From positions 1-60,707 of the forward strand of contig NZ_VIWP01000020.1 in assembly GCF_007829835.1 (NCBI RefSeq): a stretch of DNA of 60,707 bases, written 5' to 3'. Positions 35,114 through 42,770 of this stretch are shown here, one piece after another. Position 1 is the stretch's first letter. Each line of letters starts with the position of its first letter. The stretch comes from Neorhizobium alkalisoli (GTDB lineage: Bacteria; Pseudomonadota; Alphaproteobacteria; Rhizobiales; Rhizobiaceae). Position numbers and translations under genes: made by a program. Below the pieces are notes generated by a model. The model made no database searches. It saw nothing but the letters and a program-made list of their open reading frames with translations, and had not been told where the DNA came from.

Positions 35114-36397
35114 TCAGAACCGCTCGCCGGTGAAATGGGCGATCTGGGCGCCGGCCTCGTAATAGGCCTCCTTGAGCGGCCGGAAACCCGGTTCAGTCAC
35201 CCCCGTCAGCGGCAGCGGCAGATCGGCTTCCGTGACCTCGCCCAGAATGTGGCGGGCCAGCATTTTTCCGAAATTCGTGCCCGGCGAGATGCCGCGGCCG
35301 TTATAGCCGGAAAAACCGATGACGTTCTGGCCGAACTTGTGGAAGCGCGGCAAGGCATTGTCGGTCATGCCGATCTTGCCGAACCATTCGGCGTCAAATT
35401 CGATATCGCCGAGCTGCGGAAAGATGCGCTTCAGCGAACGGCGGGTCCAGTTGCGATGGACCGCGACACCGGTGCCGCGCAGGGCGCCGACCGAGCCGAA
35501 GACAAGGCGGCCGGCCTGATCCATCCGGAAGGAGGAGAGGATTTCCTTCGTGTCCCAGCAGCCTTCGGAATTGGCAAGCACGGTGCGGCGCAGATTGTCG
35601 CCAAGCGGTTTGGTGGCGATGTTGAAATAGGGCAGGTGCACCTGTTCGCGGCGCACGCTTGCCCAGGGGCCGGTGCTGTAGGCGTCGGTGGCGACGATGA
35701 TCCAGTCGGCCGAGACCTTTCCGCCCGCCGTGGTGACGATCTTCTTTCCGGCCGTTTCCGAAGTGCCGGTGACCGCGCTGCCTGTAAAAATCTTCGCGCC
35801 GGCCTTGATGGCGGCATGGGCAAGGCCGCGGGCATAGGCGAGTGGCTGCAGGGTTCCGGCGCGCATATCGAGCAATGCGCCGGCATAGGCATTCGAGCCG
35901 ACGCGGCGTTCGGTCTCGGCGGCGTCGAGCATGGTCACAGGTGCACCGCGCCTGTTCCATTGCCGTGCGCGTTCCTCAAGCTCCTTCAGCCCTTCCGGGC
36001 CAACGGCGAGATGCAGCGTGCCGTTCTTTTCCAGCTCGCATTTAATGCCGTGCTTTTCGATCAGCTCGCGTACGAGATAGGGGCCGTTGCCGAGGAAATC
36101 GAGCGCGCGTTCGCCGTAATGCTCGCCGAGCTCCTTCGGAAAATCGTCGGGCATGACCCACATGCCGGCATTGATCAGGCCGACATTGCGGCCGGCGCCG
36201 CCGAAACCGATCTCGGTCGCTTCGAAAAGGACGACATTCGTGCCGGCTTCCGCCAGATGAAGGGCAGCCGAAAGGCCGGTATATCCGCCTCCGACGATGA
36301 CGACATCGGCCGTCACGGCGCCTTGCAGCGGGGTCGTGGCCGGAGCCGGAGGAGCGGTCATTTCCCAGAGGCCGTGGGAGCGGGGATTATTGAGCAT
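35114..36397 (-). CDS. FAD-dependent oxidoreductase, probable L-pipecolate oxidase
   Basis: The 427-residue DAO-family flavoprotein has the Rossmann FAD motif VVIVGGGYTGLSAALHLAE (about residues 31-49), the GAGRNVGLINAG segment of the amine-oxidising branch, and a C-terminal FSGYNGRGISPGTNFGK that closes the FAD site. Its neighbour is an ALDH7 enzyme, as for amaA-amaB of Pseudomonas, so oxidation of L-pipecolate to piperideine-6-carboxylate is the best guess. Other D/L-amino acid substrates remain possible. The ATG at 36397 is preferred to a TTG six bases upstream. It leads a minus-strand operon divergent from the LysR gene. Confidence 0.75.
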   Translation of the reverse strand: MLNNPRSHGLWEMTAPPAPATTPLQGAVTADVVIVGGGYTGLSAALHLAEAGTNVVLFEATEIGFGGAGRNVGLINAGMWVMPDDFPKELGEHYGERALDFLGNGPYLVRELIEKHGIKCELEKNGTLHLAVGPEGLKELEERARQWNRRGAPVTMLDAAETERRVGSNAYAGALLDMRAGTLQPLAYARGLAHAAIKAGAKIFTGSAVTGTSETAGKKIVTTAGGKVSADWIIVATDAYSTGPWASVRREQVHLPYFNIATKPLGDNLRRTVLANSEGCWDTKEILSSFRMDQAGRLVFGSVGALRGTGVAVHRNWTRRSLKRIFPQLGDIEFDAEWFGKIGMTDNALPRFHKFGQNVIGFSGYNGRGISPGTNFGKMLARHILGEVTEADLPLPLTGVTEPGFRPLKEAYYEAGAQIAHFTGERF

Positions 36398-36445
36398 AGG
36401 CAAAGGTCCGCAAAAGAGGTCATTCCTCTTTACAGTCCTGTTTTC

Positions 36446-36459
36446 TCGATGAATATCGA
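36446..36459. promoter_or_regulatory. Candidate LysR-type operator
   Basis: The dyad TCGAT-GAAT-ATCGA lies in the 97-bp gap between the divergent oxidase and LysR genes. This is the expected place and form for a LysR-type binding site. Confidence 0.4.
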
Positions 36460-36494
36460 CATGTTCTCAACAGGTCATTCACTGGAGGAATGAC

Positions 36495-37436
36495 ATGCTG
36501 CCGCCCCGGCGTTTTCTGCCCTCGTTTTCGCTTCTGTCGGCCTTCGAGGCGGCTGCCCGCACCGGCAGCGTCACCGCGGCCGCAAACGAACTCGGCCTGA
36601 CCCAAAGCGCCGTCAGCCGGCAGATCTCGGCGCTGGAGGGACAGCTCGGCGTGGCACTGTTCCTGCGCGAGCGGCAGACGATCAGGCTGACGCTTGCCGG
36701 CAATACCTATGCCCGCGAGGTGCGCGAGGCGCTGCGGCGGATTTCGGATGCGTCGCTCAGCCTTCGTGCCAATCCTTCCGGCGGCACGCTCAATCTTGCC
36801 GTCCTGCCTTTCTTCGGTACGCGCTGGCTGATGCCGCGGCTGGGGCGGTTTATAGATGCGCATCCGGGGATCATGGTCAACCTGATCACGCGGCTCGAAC
36901 CTTTCGATTTCCGCTTCGATGCGCTCGATGCCGCCATCCATTTCGGCGCGGCGCGCTGGCCGGGAGCGGCTTTGACCTTTCTGAGGGACGAGGATGTCGT
37001 GCCCGCCTGCAGCCCGGCCTTTCGCGAAAAATTCGGCCTCAGGACGGCGGCAGACCTGATGCACGCACCGCTCCTGCATCTCAACACCCGGCCGGATGCC
37101 TGGGAGCTGTTTCTGACGGAAAACGGGGTTGCCTTCGATGCCCTGCACGGCATGCTGTTCGACCAGTTCATGACCATGGTCGAAGCGGCAACCGCCGGGC
37201 TTGGCGCCGCACTCCTGCCGCGCTTCCTCGTCAGCCGCGAACTCGACGAGGGCCGGCTTGTCGAGGCGGTTCCGGCGCGCGCCATGGGGACCGGGCAATA
37301 TCACCTCGCCTATCCGCCGGATCGCGCCGGCTATCCGCCGCTTGCGGCATTTCGTGACTGGATCGTTTCGGAGATTGAAGCGGATCGCTTGCGGTTGGCC
37401 GGTGCATCGGCCAATAGTTCTGCAGTTTCATCCTGA
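36495..37436 (+). CDS. LysR-family transcriptional regulator (GcvA-like)
   Basis: The 313-residue protein has an N-terminal winged helix-turn-helix (SLLSAFEAAARTGSVTAAANELGLTQSAVSRQI split over residues 12-45) and a C-terminal effector domain of the periplasmic-binding-protein fold. The spacing and the RRFLPS start resemble the GcvA/AmpR branch. A GGAGGAATGAC ribosome site precedes the ATG. It is divergent from the probable pipecolate oxidase operon, which it likely controls in response to a lysine-pathway intermediate. Confidence 0.9.
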   Translation: MLPPRRFLPSFSLLSAFEAAARTGSVTAAANELGLTQSAVSRQISALEGQLGVALFLRERQTIRLTLAGNTYAREVREALRRISDASLSLRANPSGGTLNLAVLPFFGTRWLMPRLGRFIDAHPGIMVNLITRLEPFDFRFDALDAAIHFGAARWPGAALTFLRDEDVVPACSPAFREKFGLRTAADLMHAPLLHLNTRPDAWELFLTENGVAFDALHGMLFDQFMTMVEAATAGLGAALLPRFLVSRELDEGRLVEAVPARAMGTGQYHLAYPPDRAGYPPLAAFRDWIVSEIEADRLRLAGASANSSAVSS

Positions 37437-37487
37437 TCGCCGTGGCGATCCGACATCCGGACATCTGACCAGGGGGCCAAGAGTTTC

Positions 37488-37724
37488 ATGAAGCCGATTT
37501 TCGTTCAGCTACGCTGCAAGCCCGGCAAGACCTACGAGGTTGCCGACGCCATCTACAAGACCGAACTCGCGTCGGAACTCTATTCCACCAGCGGTGACTG
37601 GGACCTTCTGCTCAAGGTCTATGTCAAGGATAGTGAAGAGATCGGCCGTTTCGTCAACGAGAAGATCGCCGCCATTCCCGGCATCGAGCGCTCCCTGACG
37701 ACGATGACCTTTACCGCGTTCTGA
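37488..37724 (+). CDS. Stand-alone Lrp/AsnC ligand-binding (RAM) domain protein
   Basis: The 78-residue protein is only the RAM effector domain of Lrp/AsnC regulators, with no helix-turn-helix. It reads FVQLRCKPGKTYEVADAI, then STSGDWDLLLKVYV and a C-terminal IPGIERSLTTMTF, the usual beta-alpha-beta pattern. Such proteins form ring oligomers that bind amino acids. It follows the LysR gene by 51 bp in the same direction, so it may sense lysine or a derivative. A terminator hairpin follows. Confidence 0.88.
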   Translation: MKPIFVQLRCKPGKTYEVADAIYKTELASELYSTSGDWDLLLKVYVKDSEEIGRFVNEKIAAIPGIERSLTTMTFTAF

Positions 37725-37761
37725 TAACGCCCGCAGGCGTGACCCGGGACAAACCGGCAAA

Positions 37762-37788
37762 AAGCCGCCGTGAGGCGGCTTCTTCTTT
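37762..37788. terminator. Bidirectional terminator between RAM gene and small hypothetical gene
   Basis: An 8-bp stem AAGCCGCC / GGCGGCTT with a GTGA loop has T-rich sequence on both sides (TCTTCTTT on plus, TTTTTGCC on minus). It serves two convergent genes. Confidence 0.8.
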
Positions 37789-37820
37789 GAAAAGATTACT
37801 GAAATCAGGTTTTTTGGGTG

Positions 37821-38018
37821 TCAGACGTGGGTTGCGGGCGCCTGATGGCGCGAGCGCACCAGATCGCGAATGGCCACACGCACCTCGTCGGCAGAGTTGA
37901 AACGCTGCTCGTCGAGATCGATGACGTGGAACTTGACGGCGATGAACTTCAACCTGTCTTCGTCCGGAATGACTATGCCGACGGGTTCACCGCCGAATTC
38001 GATAACTTGCTTCTGCAT
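37821..38018 (-). CDS. Small hypothetical protein
   Basis: The frame encodes 65 residues with a start at 38018, chosen because GGGAGT lies 6-7 nt upstream; an in-frame start five codons earlier has no ribosome site. The protein is acidic in its first half (FGGEPVGIVIPDEDRLKF) and contains FNSADEVRVAIRDLVRSRH. I do not recognise a family. The regular ribosome site and the shared terminator suggest a real gene. Confidence 0.55.
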   Translation of the reverse strand: MQKQVIEFGGEPVGIVIPDEDRLKFIAVKFHVIDLDEQRFNSADEVRVAIRDLVRSRHQAPATHV

Positions 38019-38094
38019 GGCAGACTCCCGCATTGGCTGCGGTCAACGCAGCTTTTGGCGAATGGATTTTTTCAGAGAATTGGGCCTGAAAGGG

Positions 38095-38187
38095 CTACAT
38101 TCGACAGCACGGAAGGGAGCAGCGATCCGTGCCAATCATTTTCGACGCAAGACCCACGAAGGCGGCGACGCGCGTATGTTTAAACAT
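38095..38187 (-). CDS. Possible 30-residue Cys-containing peptide
   Basis: A short frame starts at ATG 38187 after a good AGGGAGAGTGAC ribosome site. The 30 residues (MFKHTRVAAFVGLASKMIG then TDRCSLPCCRM) have a basic start, a mildly hydrophobic middle and three cysteines at the end. It lies 76 bp upstream of the small hypothetical gene on the same strand. No family recognised; coding is suggested only by the ribosome site and composition. Confidence 0.35.
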   Translation of the reverse strand: MFKHTRVAAFVGLASKMIGTDRCSLPCCRM

Positions 38188-38584
38188 GTCACTCTCCCTG
38201 CAATGCGGTTGCGTAGGACTGCCGGACGGGTTCCGGCAATCGAGGCGGACATTAAGTGAATCGTGGAATACGATCAACTAAAATCCATCTATCAGGAATT
38301 TTTTTCTGACTGATGACAGGAAGACGGCGGAATTGTGAAAATTCATTCGCGTCGCCGGCCGATCATCAACCTGCCGGGAGATGGGGATGGGGTGCTCTTC
38401 CAACAAGGGTGGCGAATAAAAACTTTTCGTGACAGTCAAGTTTTGGAGCATGTTTCGGGGCTTGGGCAACCTTGAACGCAATGCTGCAATTCAGGCCCTT
38501 GCGGGCGCTTTTCGCAATCGGAATCAAAAAGGCCGGCGACATGTCTGCCGCCGGCCTTTCAAAAATAGTCCGCTGATCGCCTTT
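38188..38584. other. Intergenic region, AT-richer, upstream of small genes
   Basis: This stretch is richer in A+T than its surroundings and should contain the promoter for the two small minus-strand genes. The purU terminator occupies 38526-38563. No other gene, repeat or regulator site was recognised. Confidence 0.4.
38526..38563 (-). terminator. Rho-independent terminator of purU
   Basis: AAAGGCCGGCG and CGCCGGCCTTT form an 11-bp stem with a 10-nt loop. On the minus strand, downstream of purU, it is followed by a TTTTTGATTC tail. Confidence 0.85.
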
Positions 38585-39469
38585 TCAACCCATGCGTTCG
38601 GAGGCGTATGAGCCTGGCGACGGCGGGAAGACAACGGTGCGGTTGCCGTTGATGAAGGTGCGGTGATGGATATGGGCGTGGATGGCGCGGGCGAGAACCT
38701 GGCTCTCCACGTCACGGCCGAGCGAGACGTAATCGTCTGCAGACTGGGCATGGGTGATGCGAACCGTGTCCTGCTCGATGATCGGACCTTCGTCGAGATC
38801 GGCGGTGACATAGTGCGCCGTCGCACCAATCAGCTTCACGCCGCGCGTATAGGCTTGCTTGTAGGGGTTCGCGCCCTTGAAGCTCGGCAGGAAGGAGTGG
38901 TGGATGTTGATGATCCTGCCCGACATTTTTTGGCACAGCTGGTCGGACAGGACCTGCATGTAGCGGGCGAGCACGACAAGCTCGGTGCCGGTCGATTCGA
39001 CCACATCCATCAGCTGGGCTTCCGCCTGCGGCTTGTTTTCCTTCGTCACCTTGATGTGATGGAAGGGGATGTCGTTGTTGACGACCTGCTTCTGGTAATC
39101 GAAATGGTTCGACACGACGCCGACGATATCGATCGGCAGAGCGCCGATCTTCCAGCGGTAGAGCAGGTCGTTGAGGCAATGGCCGAAGCGCGACACCATC
39201 AGAAGAACTTTCACGCGCTCTTCCGAATCGAAGATTTCCCATTCCATGCCGAATGTGTCGGCGACGGGCTTGAAGCCTTCGAGCAGAGCGGGCTTGGCAA
39301 CGCCTTCTTCGGAGATGAAGGAGACGCGCATGAAAAACTTTCCGGTGTCGAGGTCGTCGAACTGCGAACTGTCGATGATGTTGCAGCCCTTGTCGGCGAG
39401 AAAGCCGGAGATCGCAGCGACGATCCCGCGCGTCGATTTGCAGGTGACGGTCAGTACATAAGATTTCAT
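38585..39469 (-). CDS. purU: Formyltetrahydrofolate deformylase
   Basis: PurU hydrolyses 10-formyltetrahydrofolate to formate and tetrahydrofolate. The 294 residues have an N-terminal ACT domain (YVLTVTCKSTRGIVAAISGFL, residues 3-23) and a C-terminal formyltransferase domain with LARYMQVLSD, INIHHSFLPSFKGANPY and ATAHYVTADLDEGPIIEQD, which carry the catalytic Asn-His-Asp set. ATG 39469 begins directly with the ACT motif. A strong terminator follows the gene. Confidence 0.95.
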   Translation of the reverse strand: MKSYVLTVTCKSTRGIVAAISGFLADKGCNIIDSSQFDDLDTGKFFMRVSFISEEGVAKPALLEGFKPVADTFGMEWEIFDSEERVKVLLMVSRFGHCLNDLLYRWKIGALPIDIVGVVSNHFDYQKQVVNNDIPFHHIKVTKENKPQAEAQLMDVVESTGTELVVLARYMQVLSDQLCQKMSGRIINIHHSFLPSFKGANPYKQAYTRGVKLIGATAHYVTADLDEGPIIEQDTVRITHAQSADDYVSLGRDVESQVLARAIHAHIHHRTFINGNRTVVFPPSPGSYASERMG

Positions 39470-39807
39470 CAGCGGTCCCCTATCCGGTCTTTCGGCCAGC
39501 CTTGTATAGCGCCCGGAACGGGCAGACCATATCCGCCGGCATGGCATGCCGGAAAAATTTGCGTCTGCGGGCGTTCCATCTTGTCGGCCCCAAGATTAGG
39601 GATGGCCCATAAAAATTCCGTCCCCTTTGCGCCTTCCATACGCGCATCGCCGTCGCAATCCCGAGCCTTGGCCACAGATGAACGATTTATTATCATTTGC
39701 TAATTTACATCATGGCTTCTAGAATTCGCGCGGCTTGCTTTCTTCCATTGCGCACCATGTCTTAAGAGACGTCCTGTCACTCATTTTGATAATATTCGGA
39801 GAAGCCG
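39470..39807. other. Intergenic region between divergent purU and GH5 genes
   Basis: These 338 bp separate divergent genes and must hold both promoters. The part near the GH5 gene (39680-39800) is notably A+T rich, consistent with a promoter region. No gene was recognised. Confidence 0.4.
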
Positions 39808-40857
39808 GTGAAGAGTGGTTCGAAGCGGAGCAGAAGCAGGGGATGGCACGCTCTCGTGGCGGTGGCCGGCATGACTGCTTCGGTGCAGCCGGCTCTGGCC
39901 TCCGGTGCGTGCCTGCGCGGTATCAATCTGGCCGGAGCGGAATTCGGCGAGGTCGGCGAGGCCTATGGCAAGGGTTATATCTATCCCTCGGCCGAGACGA
40001 TCGGTTATTTCTCGCAGAAAGGCTTCAACACCGTGCGGCTGCCCTTCCTCTGGGAAAGGCTGCAGCCGAAACTGTACGGCGCCTTCGACAAGAACGAGGC
40101 CAAGAGGCTTGCCGATGCCGTCGAGGCGATCCGGGCGGGCGGCATGGTGACCATTCTCGATCCCCATAACTATGGCCGCTACAACGGCACGCTGATCGGT
40201 TCCGAGGAAGTGCCGCAAAGCGCCTTTGCGGATTTCTGGCGGCGGCTGGCGATGATGTTTCCGCAGCGTCCGGATATCGTCTTCGGACTGATGAACGAGC
40301 CTTACGGAATTTCCGCACAGGACTGGCTGTCATCGGCAAACAGCGCGATATCGGCGATCCGGCAGACCGGTGCAATCAATCTCGTGCTCGTCCCGGGCAC
40401 GGCCTGGACCGGCGCCCATAGCTGGCTCGGCGGCACATATGGCACGCCGAACGCCACCGTCATGGCGAATATCACCGATCCGCAGAACAATTATGCCTAT
40501 GAGGTCCACCAGTATCTCGACACCGATTTTTCCGGCAAGAACGACGAGTGTTCGCGCGCGGAAGATGCGGTGAAGGCGCTCGGCTCGTTTGCATCCTGGC
40601 TCAGAAGCCACAGGCTGAGAGGCTTCCTTGGAGAATTCGCCGTGCCGCGCAAGCCGGAATGCCAGGCCGCCCTGGCCGACATGGTGAACGTCGTGGAGCG
40701 CAGCCCGGATATCTGGCTCGGCTGGTCCTACTGGGCGGCGGGAGAATGGTGGCCGGCGGAGGAGCCCCTGAACATCCAGCCCGTCAATGGCGAGGATCGG
40801 CCGCAGATGCAGACGCTGTCGCGCTTCTTTTCGGAACATTCCGGCTGCAATCAGTAA
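39808..40857 (+). CDS. Secreted glycoside hydrolase family 5 (cellulase-like)
   Basis: The 349-residue protein has a Sec signal peptide (basic start, hydrophobic core, cleavage near residue 31 at PALASG) and a single GH5 barrel. The acid/base Glu is in GLMNEPY (Glu164), the nucleophile Glu in FLGEFAV (Glu276), and the HQYLD and NTVRLPFLWERL motifs are typical of bacterial endoglucanases. The GTG start has CGGAG 7-8 nt upstream. It should act on a beta-glucan or exopolysaccharide outside the cytoplasm. The next gene follows 56 bp later. Confidence 0.88.
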   Translation: MKSGSKRSRSRGWHALVAVAGMTASVQPALASGACLRGINLAGAEFGEVGEAYGKGYIYPSAETIGYFSQKGFNTVRLPFLWERLQPKLYGAFDKNEAKRLADAVEAIRAGGMVTILDPHNYGRYNGTLIGSEEVPQSAFADFWRRLAMMFPQRPDIVFGLMNEPYGISAQDWLSSANSAISAIRQTGAINLVLVPGTAWTGAHSWLGGTYGTPNATVMANITDPQNNYAYEVHQYLDTDFSGKNDECSRAEDAVKALGSFASWLRSHRLRGFLGEFAVPRKPECQAALADMVNVVERSPDIWLGWSYWAAGEWWPAEEPLNIQPVNGEDRPQMQTLSRFFSEHSGCNQ

Positions 40858-40913
40858 AATTGCAAACAAATCCTTAAGCCTTTGAAGGTGACCATCGAGG
40901 TATTGTCGGCCGG

Positions 40914-42770
40914 ATGAACACCCAACTTCCTGGTTCGACCATGACGGATGCCCGAAACATGCCGCTATCGGCATATGATTTCGATCATGTAATGCCTCGG
41001 GCGGCCGCCGAACCGGTGACCTTCGACGGCACGGTCGGACTTTTCACGCCCGCAGGCCGCAATTCCGGTCATTCCGGGCTCGCGGTTCTTTTCGCCAGCC
41101 CCTGGGGACTGGAAGAAATCTGCACGCGCAAATTCTGGCGCATTCTTGCCGAGACGCTTGCCGATCGCGGCATTCCAAGCCTGCGTTTCGATTATCCTGG
41201 CACCGGCGACGCCCTTGATGGTGATCTTGCCGGTGGTCTTGCCGACTGGTCGAACAGTCTGGTTTCGGCAGCCCGGCAGCTGAAGATCCTGTCCGGCTGC
41301 GAGCGTATCGCCATCATCGCCCAGGGGCTCGGCTCGGCGGTGACCGTGAAGTCGCTCGGGGAGATCGACGGTATCGAGGCGGTCACCCTGCTGGCGCCGG
41401 TCGTCTCCGGCAGGTTTTATCTGCGCGAGCTTTCGGTCTGGTCCAAAGTGGTGGACAACAATCTCGGCATTTCATGGCCGGAAGATACAGCTAAGGGTGT
41501 TTCGATCGCCTCGCTCGACATGCCGGATGCGATTGCTGATGAGGTCCGCAAGATCGACCTGATGAAGATCGATGTGCTGCCGGCGCCGCGCGTGCTCGTT
41601 GTCGGTCGCCGCGACCGGCCGGCCGATACCGCCTTTGCGGCGCATTTGCGCACGATTGGCGCTGAAGTCGCCGAGCTTCCCTTCGACGGTTATGAAAAGC
41701 TCGTCTCCAATCCTTCCACGGCCAAGATGCCGCTTTCGGTGGCGGAAGAACTTGCCGGATGGATCTCGACCTTGCCGGTCGAGCCGAATTCCCAGAAGGC
41801 ACCGCGGCGTATCGCGCTTTCGCCGCTCAAGGCTGCCGATTTTTCGGAAACGCCGGTCCGCTTCGGCATCAATGGCCACCTGTCCGGCGCGCTTTGCGAG
41901 CCTGCCACGCAGCGCCGAGGTGCCACGGTCGTGTTTCTGAGTTCAGCCTATGACCGGCATGCCGGCTGGGGGCGCCTCACTGCGATCCTGGCGCGCAAGC
42001 TTGCCCGGATCGGCATTGCCTCGCTGCGGTTCGATACGGCCGGTGTCGGCGACAGTGCGCCCGTGCCGGGACGGCCGAGCCAAGTTCTCTATCATTCCAG
42101 CCAGAATGCCGATGTGTCGGCCGCGATCGATTTCCTGATGGCGCAGGGTCTGGGTCCGGTCGTGGTGTCCGGCCGTTGCAGCGGCGCCTATCTCGGTTTC
42201 CGTGCAGCGCTTTCCGATGAGCGGATCGCCGGCATATGCGCGGTCAACCCGTTCGCCTTCCGCTGGCGCCCGGGCCGCTCGGTCGAGGATGCGGTCGCCA
42301 AGGCGACACGCAGCCTGCATGATTATGGCAAGCGCGCGCTCAAGGGCGATACACTGAAACGCCTGGCGCGGTTGGAGATCGATGTCACGGCGGCGGGTTT
42401 CAACATTCTTCGCGGCATCGGCAGCCATGCGCTTGGCCGTGTCCTCTACGCCTTCCGCCATGTCCTGCCGGAAGGCCGGGCCGTTTATGGCGCCTTCGCA
42501 AGCCTGCAGGCGCGTGGCGTGCCGGTCTCGCTTGTTTATAGCGAGGGCGATATCGGCCTGAAACATTTCAACTTCTACCTTGGTGGCAATGCTGCCGACA
42601 GGCGCCGGTTCAGCAATGTCGCGGTGACCTTCATCCCGGATTCGGATCATAACCTGACGCCGGAGCATGCGCGCGCAACCTATCTCGACACTTTGCGCAA
42701 GCTGGCGCTCAGCGTGCCGCGGCCGAAGAACAAGGCGTCAGAAACGCATCACGCCGTCGCCGCCGAGTGA
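40914..42770 (+). CDS. Tandem alpha/beta-hydrolase protein with non-serine nucleophile positions
   Basis: The 618 residues contain two alpha/beta-hydrolase domains, about 38-290 and 315-600, each with an RFD(Y/T)xGxGD strand (residues 91-99 and 372-380). In the first, the nucleophile elbow is AQGLG, so Gly138 is where Ser should be. In the second, the elbow is GRCSG with Cys422 at the nucleophile position, followed by YSEGD and DSDHNLTP as plausible acid and His. This suggests one degenerate and one cysteine-type catalytic domain, perhaps an acyltransferase or thioesterase. No signal peptide is seen. The 3' end overlaps the convergent GH2 gene by 33 bp. Confidence 0.72.
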   Translation: MNTQLPGSTMTDARNMPLSAYDFDHVMPRAAAEPVTFDGTVGLFTPAGRNSGHSGLAVLFASPWGLEEICTRKFWRILAETLADRGIPSLRFDYPGTGDALDGDLAGGLADWSNSLVSAARQLKILSGCERIAIIAQGLGSAVTVKSLGEIDGIEAVTLLAPVVSGRFYLRELSVWSKVVDNNLGISWPEDTAKGVSIASLDMPDAIADEVRKIDLMKIDVLPAPRVLVVGRRDRPADTAFAAHLRTIGAEVAELPFDGYEKLVSNPSTAKMPLSVAEELAGWISTLPVEPNSQKAPRRIALSPLKAADFSETPVRFGINGHLSGALCEPATQRRGATVVFLSSAYDRHAGWGRLTAILARKLARIGIASLRFDTAGVGDSAPVPGRPSQVLYHSSQNADVSAAIDFLMAQGLGPVVVSGRCSGAYLGFRAALSDERIAGICAVNPFAFRWRPGRSVEDAVAKATRSLHDYGKRALKGDTLKRLARLEIDVTAAGFNILRGIGSHALGRVLYAFRHVLPEGRAVYGAFASLQARGVPVSLVYSEGDIGLKHFNFYLGGNAADRRRFSNVAVTFIPDSDHNLTPEHARATYLDTLRKLALSVPRPKNKASETHHAVAAE

